Assembly: GCA_002369055.1 (NCBI GenBank)
Contig: DFEL01000024.1
Coordinates: 1-12,052 of the forward strand
Length of the DNA stretch: 12,052 nt
Direction: 5' to 3'
Source: Cyanobacteria bacterium UBA3803
Lineage (GTDB): Bacteria > Cyanobacteriota > Vampirovibrionia > Gastranaerophilales > Gastranaerophilaceae
Positions 1 through 6,290 of the stretch are shown one piece after another. A model generated the notes under the pieces. The model searched no databases. It had not been told where the DNA came from and saw nothing but the letters and a program-made list of their open reading frames with translations. Positions within the stretch are counted from its first letter, which is position 1, and every line of letters starts with the position of its first letter. Made by a program: the position numbers and the translations under genes.

Positions 1-2
1 CA

Positions 3-542
3 AACTTAAATCAATCAACAGGTAACAAAGAAAAAGTTGCTAAGTTAAAAAAAATACAACAAAATTTAGAGGATGCCTATGGTCGTGCTACTGCAATATA
101 TGGTCCTAGACAAACTTGGAAAAGTGGTGGTAAACATGTAGCAAATAGATTATCTGATTTTTTAAAATATTCAAAAATGTGTACAGTTTCAAACACAAGT
201 TGTGCAATGCCAAAAAATAATGGTACAAGCTCATTTGGTAGTCAAAGTTCGGATGGTAGTAATAGTTTTGTATTAGCAGATGGTGCTCTTATACATATTC
301 ACGATACTATGACTATATGGGTTGACTTGGATGGTAATAACAAGGGAAAAAATCAAGTCTGTCATGATATATTTAAATTTTATCATTCTGATAACGAAGG
401 TGTTTATCCTGATGGACAAGGGGCAGCAGATAATACTTCTGTTACAGAAAATAATTGTACTGCTTGGGTAATTCAATATGATAACATGGATTATTTAAAA
501 TGTAATGACTTAAAATTTGGCGGAAAAACAACTTGTAAATAA
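3..542 (+). CDS. Pseudopilin-like (type II secretion/type IV pilin-like) protein, 5'-truncated
   Basis: The reading frame is open from the window's left edge to TAA at 540-542, giving 179 visible residues. The first ATG in view (177) is internal, because the open frame continues upstream of it without a stop, so the gene starts outside the window. The visible part has a charged helical stretch (KVAKLKKIQQNLEDAYGRA), then a globular region with six cysteines. It contains a WVDLDGNN segment, CHDIFKFYHSD, and CTAWVIQYDNMDYLKC near the C-terminus. This pattern (Asp-Gly-Asn turn, 'D-F-F' segment, late CxAWVI...MDYLKC) resembles secreted pseudopilin-like proteins common in gut Vampirovibrionia. The diagnostic N-terminal methylation motif and hydrophobic helix would lie upstream and cannot be seen, so the family call is inference. 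A bidirectional hairpin terminator follows directly. Confidence 0.6.
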   Translation, partial: NLNQSTGNKEKVAKLKKIQQNLEDAYGRATAIYGPRQTWKSGGKHVANRLSDFLKYSKMCTVSNTSCAMPKNNGTSSFGSQSSDGSNSFVLADGALIHIHDTMTIWVDLDGNNKGKNQVCHDIFKFYHSDNEGVYPDGQGAADNTSVTENNCTAWVIQYDNMDYLKCNDLKFGGKTTCK

Positions 543-549
543 AAAAACA

Positions 550-579
550 AAGAAATCGGCTTTAAAAAGCCGATTTCTT
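550..579. terminator. Bidirectional intrinsic terminator
   Basis: A perfect 13-bp inverted repeat pairs 551-563 (AGAAATCGGCTTT) with 566-578, and the 550-579 A-T pair extends it. The core is GC-containing. It lies between the converging pseudopilin-like gene and upp. Read on the minus strand the hairpin is followed by a run of seven T (complement of 541-547, after TTG), a strong terminator for the upp operon. Read on the plus strand it is followed by the weaker T-rich TTGTTACTATT. It is the only clear intrinsic terminator I see in the window. Confidence 0.9.
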
Positions 580-586
580 GTTACTA

Positions 587-1237
587 TTATGTATTAAAAA
601 TTCTGTCGCCTGCATCACCCATACCCGGCATGATGTAGCCTTTTTCATTTAAACCTTCATCTATTGACGCTGTGATTATTTCAACTCCCGGAAATTCTTT
701 TTGTATATTTTCAATACCCTCAGGAGCAGCAATAATACATATACATTTTATATGTGAAATAGGAATGTTTTTATTCGCATAAAGTCTTATAGCTTCAATT
801 AGAGAGTTACCTGTTGCAAGCATTGGGTCTGTAATATAGATATAAAACTTTTCAGGATTTGGAGCTTCCATAGGTACTTTGTTATAATACCATACAGGTT
901 TTAGAGTTTTTTCATCTCTATACATACCAATATGTCTTATGCATGCTTGTGGAAGAATATCTATTGCTTCATCGGTAAAAATTAAACCTGCACGCAAAAT
1001 TGGCGATATTATTATATTAATATCGTCTTCTATTGTTTTGAATTTTGCTGTTGTTATTGGTGTTTCAATTTCTTTTTCAACAAGCGGTAAGTTTTTTGCC
1101 GCTTCGTATAACAATACTCTTGTAATTTTTCTGGTTGCTATTCTGACACCTTGACTATCTGTATTTTTATTACGCATTGTGCATAGATTTTGAAAAATTA
1201 CAGGATTTTCAATTACTCTTACTAAATCTTTGTTCAT
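587..1237 (-). CDS. upp: Uracil phosphoribosyltransferase
   Basis: Converts uracil and PRPP to UMP plus pyrophosphate in cytosolic pyrimidine salvage. The product is 216 aa, close to the family's usual 208-210. Family motifs are plain: PILRAGL (79-85), GMYRDEKTLKPVWYYNKVP (104-122), the PRPP loop in FYIYITDPMLATGNSLIEA (131-149; TDPMLATGNS where many homologues have LDPMLATGGS), and the C-terminal uracil-binding GYIMPGMGDAGDRIF (200-214). I chose ATG at 1237. A GTG at 1246 in the same frame lies inside the GAGGTGA ribosome-binding site (1242-1248) and so is unlikely to be the start. The upstream MCE gene ends at 1248, within that site, so the two are probably translationally coupled as the last genes of a three-gene minus-strand operon. 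The bidirectional hairpin at 550-579 ends the operon. Confidence 0.95.
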   Translation of the reverse strand: MNKDLVRVIENPVIFQNLCTMRNKNTDSQGVRIATRKITRVLLYEAAKNLPLVEKEIETPITTAKFKTIEDDINIIISPILRAGLIFTDEAIDILPQACIRHIGMYRDEKTLKPVWYYNKVPMEAPNPEKFYIYITDPMLATGNSLIEAIRLYANKNIPISHIKCICIIAAPEGIENIQKEFPGVEIITASIDEGLNEKGYIMPGMGDAGDRIFNT

Positions 1238-1241
1238 TATC

Positions 1242-1248
1242 TTCACCT
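1242..1248 (-). promoter_or_regulatory. Ribosome-binding site that decides the upp start
   Basis: The minus strand reads GAGGTGA, then AGATA, then ATG at 1237: a near-ideal Shine-Dalgarno with 5-nt spacing. The site contains the alternative in-frame GTG (1246) and overlaps the TGA stop of the upstream MCE gene (1248-1250). Confidence 0.8.
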
Positions 1249-1853
1249 CATTTTCTATTATTCATTTTATCCAACCATATATTTGCTTCATCCAAAAAAT
1301 CTTTTTTAGAATTATTTGTACTGTGTTTTGTTTTAATTTTATCAAATTCCAATTTATCTGAAAAATAAGTACAGCGATAAATAATATCACCTATTTTTTT
1401 GAACATGTGATATAGCAATTTTACGGATGCACCTATTCTTCTCGGCTGTTGAACGGTTAATGCAGGTTGATTAGCATCATATTTCTCTTTTGGTGTATAT
1501 ATTTCCAAAGATTTTGAACCTCCAAGTCCGGAAAATTCTACCGTTACTTTTGAACCTTTCGGTATTTCAATACCTTTTTGGTTTATTATAAAATCAACAT
1601 ACACCATATCATTAATAACTTTTATATGCTTTACATATCCAACCGTTATACCCAACATTCTAACAGGAGAACCTACAATTATACCGTCAACATCCTGCAT
1701 AAATATCTGATAACGTGCATAATTTCTTTGACTGTATGTATTGTATCCAACAAAAACACAAACTACCAAGATAACAATTAAACTCCAAATCGCAAGTTCT
1801 ATAAACTTTGCCATATTTTTATAAAATTTAATTTTATCTCTTTTTAATTGCAT
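1248..1853 (-). CDS. MCE/MlaD-domain protein, single-pass membrane anchored
   Basis: A 201-aa protein with a positively charged N-terminus (KRDKIKFYKNMAK), one hydrophobic membrane segment at about residues 17-37, then an MCE domain at about 46-121. Seen there are DVDGIIVGSPVRMLGITVGYV and IPKGSKVTVEFSGLGGSKSLEI. MCE proteins form rings that shuttle lipids between the membranes of diderm bacteria; MlaD is the inner-membrane type, with the domain in the periplasm. Length matches short MlaD-type proteins (E. coli MlaD 183 aa). The C-terminal 80 residues are basic and not recognisable. The start is ATG 1853, with AAAAAGG about 11 nt upstream, only 3 nt past the stop of the HerA-like gene. No Mla permease or ATPase genes are adjacent, so its partners are encoded elsewhere or absent. 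Role in lipid transport is inferred from the family. Confidence 0.85.
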   Translation of the reverse strand: MQLKRDKIKFYKNMAKFIELAIWSLIVILVVCVFVGYNTYSQRNYARYQIFMQDVDGIIVGSPVRMLGITVGYVKHIKVINDMVYVDFIINQKGIEIPKGSKVTVEFSGLGGSKSLEIYTPKEKYDANQPALTVQQPRRIGASVKLLYHMFKKIGDIIYRCTYFSDKLEFDKIKTKHSTNNSKKDFLDEANIWLDKMNNRK

Positions 1854-1856
1854 GTA

Positions 1857-4091
1857 TTAATTTGCCTTTTTGATTTCGGAAAGTGAAGGGTCTAATAATC
1901 GTCTGCCAACACCTTCAAAATATACCGAACAAAGTTTTTTACTTCCGTAATTTATAATTTTTTCTACTCGACCGTTCCCAAAAGTATCATGAATTACTAA
2001 ATCACCTTTTTCAAATGTTACATCTGTTCTTGCACCTGTATTTGCCGGGTAAACAGGTACTGTTTCAGGTTCTTTTAAACTTTCTTCCGTTATATTATAT
2101 TTTGTTTTTATATCTTGCGGTTCTTCTTCAACAATAGCTTCTGCGTTATTTTCATTTTCTTCTTGTTGTGTAACGATATCTTCTTCGTCAGGTTGAATAT
2201 CATCTAAATAAGAATCGTCTTCTTCTTGAGCAGGATTATCTTGATATTGTTCATCTTCTATTATTTCAGAAGTAGAATTTTCATACATATCAACATCTTG
2301 AATCATATCCAAATCTTCTTCCGTCAACTGTTCAGAAGGTTGAATATCACCAACATCAATAATTTCAGATTGTTGTTTTGGTACAACATTTTCTTCAACA
2401 GGCATTTGTTGAGGTTCTATTGATTTAAATATTTGAGGTGCAGCTTCACTTGGTGCTTGAGGGCCTGCCTGTTGCACAACGTTTTGTGCAGGCTGCTGCA
2501 TAACATTTTGAGTCTGCGGTTGTATAGGTTGAGTTGCAAACGGCTGCTGCATATAAGACTGCTGTGTTTGTGGCATATATTGTTGAGGCATATATGGAGG
2601 TTGCATATTCATATACGGATTTGGTGCAAACGCTTGAGGTGTAGGATACACAGGAGGCTGTTGCGGATAGAAAAATTGCGGTGGTGTCTGCATTGGCATC
2701 ATTTGAGGATATACCATTTGCGACATCTGTTGTTGAAGCATTTGTTGCGACATTTGCTGCTGCTGTTGATATGCTTCTTGCTGCATTTTTTCTGCCTGAT
2801 ATTTTTGTTGTTGTTCTCGCAATTGCTTTTGAACCAATCTTTGAGCATCTTCAGGAGTAAGTGTTGTTTGAGGTGCAACACTCATAATTTTTGCACGCTC
2901 GGAAAGTTTAACTATAAGCGGCATAAATTGAGTGGCTTGACCATAAACAACAAACTCTGTTCTGCCTAAAGTTGTCAAAAAAGTGTTGTAACTTGCAAAA
3001 TCCTGTTGCTGCATTAGTGGTGTAAACAGAATTAAATCTTTTGCTATTTTCTTTAATTCTGTGAGGTATTTGTATGTATAGGAACAAGTTATTATTGTAT
3101 ATATATTTTTTGTTGAAAATATTTGTTTTAAAAGTTTTTTGTCAGAATTTCCGTTGTTCAATTTTATGAATACATAATAATCATCAGATATTTCATTTAC
3201 TAAATTATAAACATAAGAAATAACTTCCCTTTGGATTGTTTCATCAACAAGAGAAACATCTAAAACAGTTGTTTGATTGTTTAATAAAGAATCAAACAAG
3301 TTTTTATATTCCATAATATTTCGTGCAAAAATTCCGGCATCATTAAATTTAACAAGGGCATTTTTTAAAAGAACAAGCTCCGGCAGTTTTGATTTGTTAT
3401 ACTGCTTTTCAAGAATATCAATAAATTTATTTACAGGAATATATGGTTCTTCAAGACTTGAAAGATAATAGTTTATTTCTAAAAAAGTTTCCTGCATAAT
3501 GGCTTTACTTCTTGCACTCTTATATTCAAGTCCGTTTTCATAGATGTAATTTATTATTTGATTATTTATCGGTAATCTAAAATCTTCACTCATTGACAGT
3601 GAATTTTTGTCAAAAATACTTTGACCTTCTGTGTCAATAATGACAGTTTTTTTACCGTAATTTTTAATTTGACGATTAAGAGTTTTAATCATCAAATCTG
3701 AATTTTCTTGATTTTCGGAACAAATAACAAGTTTATTTTCAAGTAAACTTTTATCCAGTGAAACAAGCAAATCTTTTTCTATAAATTCACCTATAAGTAT
3801 AGGGTTTTGACCTTGTATAAGTTTTAAAAAATCTATTGAATTAATATTGGAAATAGCACTGTTTATTGCAGGAATTGTTCCTGAATATGTTGTAATAACT
3901 CCGTCTTCAGTTACATTAAATATAATTTTTGCAATAGCAACATTACCGTGCTTGCTTGATTCAAGATGCATAATTTGTCCTATATAGGATTCTCTGCTGT
4001 CTTTAATCATTACAAAGCCCGACAGAAACAAGTTGTCGCTTGTTTCATAAAAAATCTTTACCAGGTTGTTCTTAACCTCGAATATTCTCAT
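1857..4091 (-). CDS. HerA-like protein with degraded ATPase motifs, Q-rich linker and PcrA/UvrD-type C-terminus
   Basis: A 744-aa protein. Residues 1-95 look like a beta-rich HAS-barrel-type N-terminus. About 100-400 follow the layout of HerA/DUF87 ATPases: ILIGEF then a leucine-rich lead-in, KKTVIID (147-153), TTVLDVS (274-280), TIITCSYTYKYL (332-343), and TEFVVYGQATQFMPLIVKL (378-396). Where Walker A (GxxGxGKS) should sit there is CSENQENSD (124-132), and the Walker B acidic pair is replaced around FIKLNNGNSD. It is probably a non-hydrolysing relative. Residues 415-565 are extremely rich in Gln, Pro and Met, and 570-670 are acidic. The last 50 residues (FEKGDLVIHDTFGNGRVEKI...VYFEGVGRRLL) match the Tudor-like C-terminal module of PcrA/UvrD, which can contact RNA polymerase. 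I chose ATG 4091 because AAGGA lies 8 nt upstream; an in-frame ATG at 4151 has no such site. First gene of the operon with the MCE gene and upp. HerA assignment is by eye; the C-terminal module is firmer. Confidence 0.65.
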   Translation of the reverse strand: MRIFEVKNNLVKIFYETSDNLFLSGFVMIKDSRESYIGQIMHLESSKHGNVAIAKIIFNVTEDGVITTYSGTIPAINSAISNINSIDFLKLIQGQNPILIGEFIEKDLLVSLDKSLLENKLVICSENQENSDLMIKTLNRQIKNYGKKTVIIDTEGQSIFDKNSLSMSEDFRLPINNQIINYIYENGLEYKSARSKAIMQETFLEINYYLSSLEEPYIPVNKFIDILEKQYNKSKLPELVLLKNALVKFNDAGIFARNIMEYKNLFDSLLNNQTTVLDVSLVDETIQREVISYVYNLVNEISDDYYVFIKLNNGNSDKKLLKQIFSTKNIYTIITCSYTYKYLTELKKIAKDLILFTPLMQQQDFASYNTFLTTLGRTEFVVYGQATQFMPLIVKLSERAKIMSVAPQTTLTPEDAQRLVQKQLREQQQKYQAEKMQQEAYQQQQQMSQQMLQQQMSQMVYPQMMPMQTPPQFFYPQQPPVYPTPQAFAPNPYMNMQPPYMPQQYMPQTQQSYMQQPFATQPIQPQTQNVMQQPAQNVVQQAGPQAPSEAAPQIFKSIEPQQMPVEENVVPKQQSEIIDVGDIQPSEQLTEEDLDMIQDVDMYENSTSEIIEDEQYQDNPAQEEDDSYLDDIQPDEEDIVTQQEENENNAEAIVEEEPQDIKTKYNITEESLKEPETVPVYPANTGARTDVTFEKGDLVIHDTFGNGRVEKIINYGSKKLCSVYFEGVGRRLLDPSLSEIKKAN

Positions 4092-4110
4092 GTGCTTGTT
4101 CCTTAAAATA

Positions 4111-4119
4111 ATTCTATCA
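4111..4119 (-). promoter_or_regulatory. Probable extended -10 promoter of the HerA-like/MCE/upp operon
   Basis: The minus strand reads TGATAGAAT, an extended -10 (TGn plus TAGAAT). Predicted transcription start is near 4104, giving a leader of about 13 nt that carries AAGGA before ATG 4091. No good -35 is visible at 16-18 nt. This position supports the downstream start codon, since the ATG at 4151 would lie upstream of the promoter. Confidence 0.45.
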
Positions 4120-4155
4120 CGAAAAAATTTTGTCATGCAGAATTTTTGCAAAATT

Positions 4156-4166
4156 TATAATATAAT
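4156..4166 (+). promoter_or_regulatory. -10 element(s) of ribF, predicting a leaderless mRNA
   Basis: Two overlapping TATAAT hexamers (4156-4161 and 4161-4166) precede ATG 4173. The second ends 6 nt before the ATG, which puts the predicted start of transcription at or next to the A of the ATG. No Shine-Dalgarno is present in the AT-only stretch before the start. No convincing -35 lies at 17 nt; TTGTCA (4130-4135) is 20 nt from the first hexamer. Confidence 0.5.
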
Positions 4167-4172
4167 AAATTT

Positions 4173-5078
4173 ATGGAAATTTTAAACGATTTAAAACAAC
4201 AAAAAACAGATAACCTTTCACTAATATTAGGCTTTTTTGACGGACTTCATACGGGTCATAGAGAAGTTATAAGAACAGGTGTACAATTTGCTAAAAATAA
4301 CGGTTTTAAATCTGCATTAATAACTTTTAGAGATGCACCTGCCGTTATTCTTAAAAACAAACCTGCTCAATATATTTTAACTACAAGAGAAAAAATACAA
4401 AAAATTGAAGAATTGGGTGTAGACTATCTTTATATAATAAATTTTGACGAAACTTTAGCTCGAATGACAGCTTCCGATTATTTAAAGATGCTTGTCGAAA
4501 ATTTTAAACCGAAAGCAATTACAACAGGTGATAATCATTTTTTTGGAAATAACAGAACCGGAAGTGCTGATTACATTGACTTAATGAAAAATGAATATGG
4601 ATATGAATACTTTAGAGTAAATTCAATAAAATTTGAAGACAAAATTGTAAGTTCAACTTCAATAAGAAATGCACTTATTGAGGGTGATATTAATACAGCA
4701 AATTTGCTTTTAGGGTATAGATTTTATATAAAAGGTGATGTGGTACAAGGACGACATTTAGGAAGAACAATAGGATTTAAAACTGCAAATATTAATTATC
4801 CGGAAAATATTGTAAAAATTCCGGATGGAGTATATGCTGTTGAGGTTGAAATAAATAATGAAAAATACATGGGTATTGCAAACTATGGTTCAAATCCTAC
4901 TGTTACAAAGGATGCAAAAAAACTTACCGAAGTTCATCTGGTAAATTTTGACAAAGATATTTATGGTGAAACAATAAAAGTAGATTTTTTAAAAAAAATA
5001 AGAGATGAACAACAATTCAAGTCATTAACCGACTTGAAAGAACAAATTACAAAGGATATAAAATGTTTAAAATTGTAA
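4173..5078 (+). CDS. ribF: Bifunctional riboflavin kinase/FMN adenylyltransferase (FAD synthase)
   Basis: Phosphorylates riboflavin to FMN and adenylates FMN to FAD. At 301 aa it is full length for RibF. The N-terminal adenylyltransferase domain has the nucleotidyl-transferase signature LGFFDGLHTGH (19-29) and VSSTSIRNALIEGD (159-172), the counterpart of the usual SSTxIR. The C-terminal kinase domain has GDVVQGRHLGRTIGFKTANI (188-207), PDGVYAVEV, NYGSNPTV and EVHLVNFDKDIYGE (253-266). Two small departures: the family's GFPTAN reads GFKTAN (Pro to Lys at 203), and the usual TFDPHP region reads TFRDAP. All core motifs are otherwise intact, so activity is expected. The start ATG 4173 has no ribosome-binding site and seems leaderless. 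The last 16 nt overlap the following formyltransferase gene. Confidence 0.95.
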   Translation: MEILNDLKQQKTDNLSLILGFFDGLHTGHREVIRTGVQFAKNNGFKSALITFRDAPAVILKNKPAQYILTTREKIQKIEELGVDYLYIINFDETLARMTASDYLKMLVENFKPKAITTGDNHFFGNNRTGSADYIDLMKNEYGYEYFRVNSIKFEDKIVSSTSIRNALIEGDINTANLLLGYRFYIKGDVVQGRHLGRTIGFKTANINYPENIVKIPDGVYAVEVEINNEKYMGIANYGSNPTVTKDAKKLTEVHLVNFDKDIYGETIKVDFLKKIRDEQQFKSLTDLKEQITKDIKCLKL

Positions 5079-6028
5079 TTTTAGGTCATGGCGATATGCT
5101 GTCAAACTTGATAATTGGTGCAACAGATGCAAAGTGCAAAATCGTCGGAGTATTTCGCTACGAAAGGCTTAAAACTTGTTCAATTTACAGAAAATTAAAG
5201 GATTTTTTCATTCCGTCTAAAGAATATAGTTATATAAAAAGTTATGGTTTACCTGAAATTAAAGCAAAAAGTGCTAATTCAGAAGAATTTAAGCGTGAAC
5301 TTTTAGCATTAAATCCGGATATTGTACTGGTTGGAACATGGTCAGAAAAACTAAAAAAAGACATTGTCCAACTTCCAAAAATTGCGATGATTAATGCTCA
5401 TCCGTCACTTTTGCCAAAATACAGAGGTCCAAATCCTTATTTACAAACAATATGGCATAGAGAAAAACAGTCCGGTATAACATTTCATCTTATGAACGAA
5501 AAATTTGATTCAGGTGCTATACTTTTACAAAAAACAGTGGAAATTAAACCTGATGACACAGGAAAAGAGCTTAAGGAACGGACAGTCCTTACTGCACGTT
5601 CTGCTGTTACGGAACTGCTAAACATGCTTGCGGATGATTTTATTATTCCTGTTGACCAAAGTGAAGAAAGAGCAACTTACTTCTCTCAGATAAAACAAGA
5701 GGATGTAATGCTTGATTTTAAACAATCAGCAGAAGAAATTTCCGCACACATAAGGGCATTTCATCCTTGGAGTAAAACTTTCTTTGAACATAAAAATAAA
5801 TTTTTTATCCCAAATCCTTATGCTTTAGAGATTTTAGAAAATACAACAGAAATAAAAGAAAATAGAACAATAGTTGACAAAAATAACAAAGAAAAATCCA
5901 TTACTGTTGTTTGTGGCGACGGAAAATTATTAAAAATGTCAAATTTGAAGTTATATGGAATTTTAAATAAACCATTCTGTTCTTTTTATATAAAGCATTT
6001 TGTTAAAAAGCATGACAAATTGCTGTAA
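5063..6028 (+). CDS. Formyltransferase family protein, Fmt-like (two-domain)
   Basis: A 321-aa protein with the formyltransferase fold. The catalytic triad of the family is seen as N111 and H113 in INAHPSLLPKYRGPNP (110-125) and D149 in FDSGAILL. The C-terminal part has the Fmt second-domain pattern: YFSQIKQEDVMLDFKQSAEEISAHIRAFHPW and, near the end, VVCGDGKLLKMSNLKLYG. It lacks the N-terminal MGTPEFA-type signature of canonical methionyl-tRNA formyltransferase, and has GPNP where Fmt usually has GAAP. It may therefore be a paralogue using 10-formyl-tetrahydrofolate on another amine (for example a nucleotide sugar or amino acid) rather than the initiator-tRNA enzyme. Start ATG 5063 is preceded by AAAGGA at 6 nt, inside ribF, and overlaps ribF by 16 nt, so translation is probably coupled. 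Confidence 0.8.
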   Translation: MFKIVILGHGDMLSNLIIGATDAKCKIVGVFRYERLKTCSIYRKLKDFFIPSKEYSYIKSYGLPEIKAKSANSEEFKRELLALNPDIVLVGTWSEKLKKDIVQLPKIAMINAHPSLLPKYRGPNPYLQTIWHREKQSGITFHLMNEKFDSGAILLQKTVEIKPDDTGKELKERTVLTARSAVTELLNMLADDFIIPVDQSEERATYFSQIKQEDVMLDFKQSAEEISAHIRAFHPWSKTFFEHKNKFFIPNPYALEILENTTEIKENRTIVDKNNKEKSITVVCGDGKLLKMSNLKLYGILNKPFCSFYIKHFVKKHDKLL

Positions 6029-6040
6029 TTTTCATATAAA

Positions 6041-6058
6041 AAGAGGATTTTAATGTAG
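6041..6058 (+). promoter_or_regulatory. Strong ribosome-binding site followed by AUG-UAG start-stop
   Basis: AAGAGGA (6041-6047), 5 nt, ATG (6053-6055), immediately TAG (6056-6058). This is the best Shine-Dalgarno in the 82-nt gap after the formyltransferase gene, yet it leads only to a one-codon ORF. In the same frame the sequence reads on for 14 codons to another TAG at 6101-6103, and an internal ATG at 6077 would give the eight-residue peptide MLNEIKER. It could be a decayed gene start, a leader element for the small ORF at 6111, or chance. Confidence 0.35.
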
Positions 6059-6110
6059 GTTTATCATGGTATTTTCATGTTGAACGAAATTAAAGAAAGA
6101 TAGTATTATT

Positions 6111-6290
6111 ATGTTGTCCAACGATTTTAACGAAAAAATGCTCGCAGCAGACATTTTTGAAGTAAAAAAAGCGTCTAATGCCATAAAAAATTTATGGCAA
6201 GATGCAAAAGACATCGAAATTACGCTTGATTTTATGCAACCAAACGGATTTTTAGGAAAAATCTTAAATAAGTTTGTAAAAAATCACTAA
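6111..6290 (+). CDS. Small hypothetical protein, 59 aa
   Basis: ATG 6111 to TAA 6288-6290, 59 residues beginning MLSNDFNEKMLAADIFEVKK and ending GKILNKFVKNH. I do not recognise the family. It is predicted soluble, with no membrane segment, mostly helical, and has a mixed acidic/basic composition with a more basic C-terminus. Codon use resembles the neighbours. The frame has a stop at 6081 and no other start codon before 6111, so the start is well bounded; only a weak AAAGAAAG precedes it. A possible promoter is TTGAAC (6080-6085) with TAGTAT (6101-6106) or TATTAT (6104-6109). The gene could instead be the last member of the ribF operon. Its stop directly abuts the stop of the convergent dehydrogenase gene. 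It could be a chance ORF, though the unbroken length in such an AT-rich region argues against that. Confidence 0.6.
   Translation: MLSNDFNEKMLAADIFEVKKASNAIKNLWQDAKDIEITLDFMQPNGFLGKILNKFVKNH

Noticed and set aside
2700..2830. CTG/TTG-rich repeated triplets considered as a tandem repeat or CRISPR-like array
   Set aside because: The triplets are codon-level repeats in a coding low-complexity region, with no constant repeat unit and spacer arrangement.
2433..2969. 178-codon plus-strand frame rich in Leu, Arg, His and Cys opposite the HerA-like gene
   Set aside because: It is the antisense of the Gln/Pro/Met-rich segment: CAA/CAG codons read backwards give Leu/Cys codons and suppress stops. It has no ribosome-binding site or protein-like domain structure.
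4092..4151. Upstream in-frame ATG (4151) that would add 20 residues to the HerA-like protein
   Set aside because: No Shine-Dalgarno precedes it, it lies upstream of the probable extended -10, and the ATG at 4091 has AAGGA at proper spacing.
4152..4172. AT-rich stretch between the divergent HerA-like and ribF genes considered as a replication origin or protein-binding array
   Set aside because: Too short, no DnaA-box-like repeats seen, and adequately explained as promoter sequence.
6247..6263. Short inverted repeat GATTTTT-AGG-AAAAATC near the end of the 59-aa ORF, considered as a terminator
   Set aside because: The 7-bp stem is almost all A-T with a 3-nt loop and no adjoining T-run on either strand; it is expected by chance in such AT-rich DNA.
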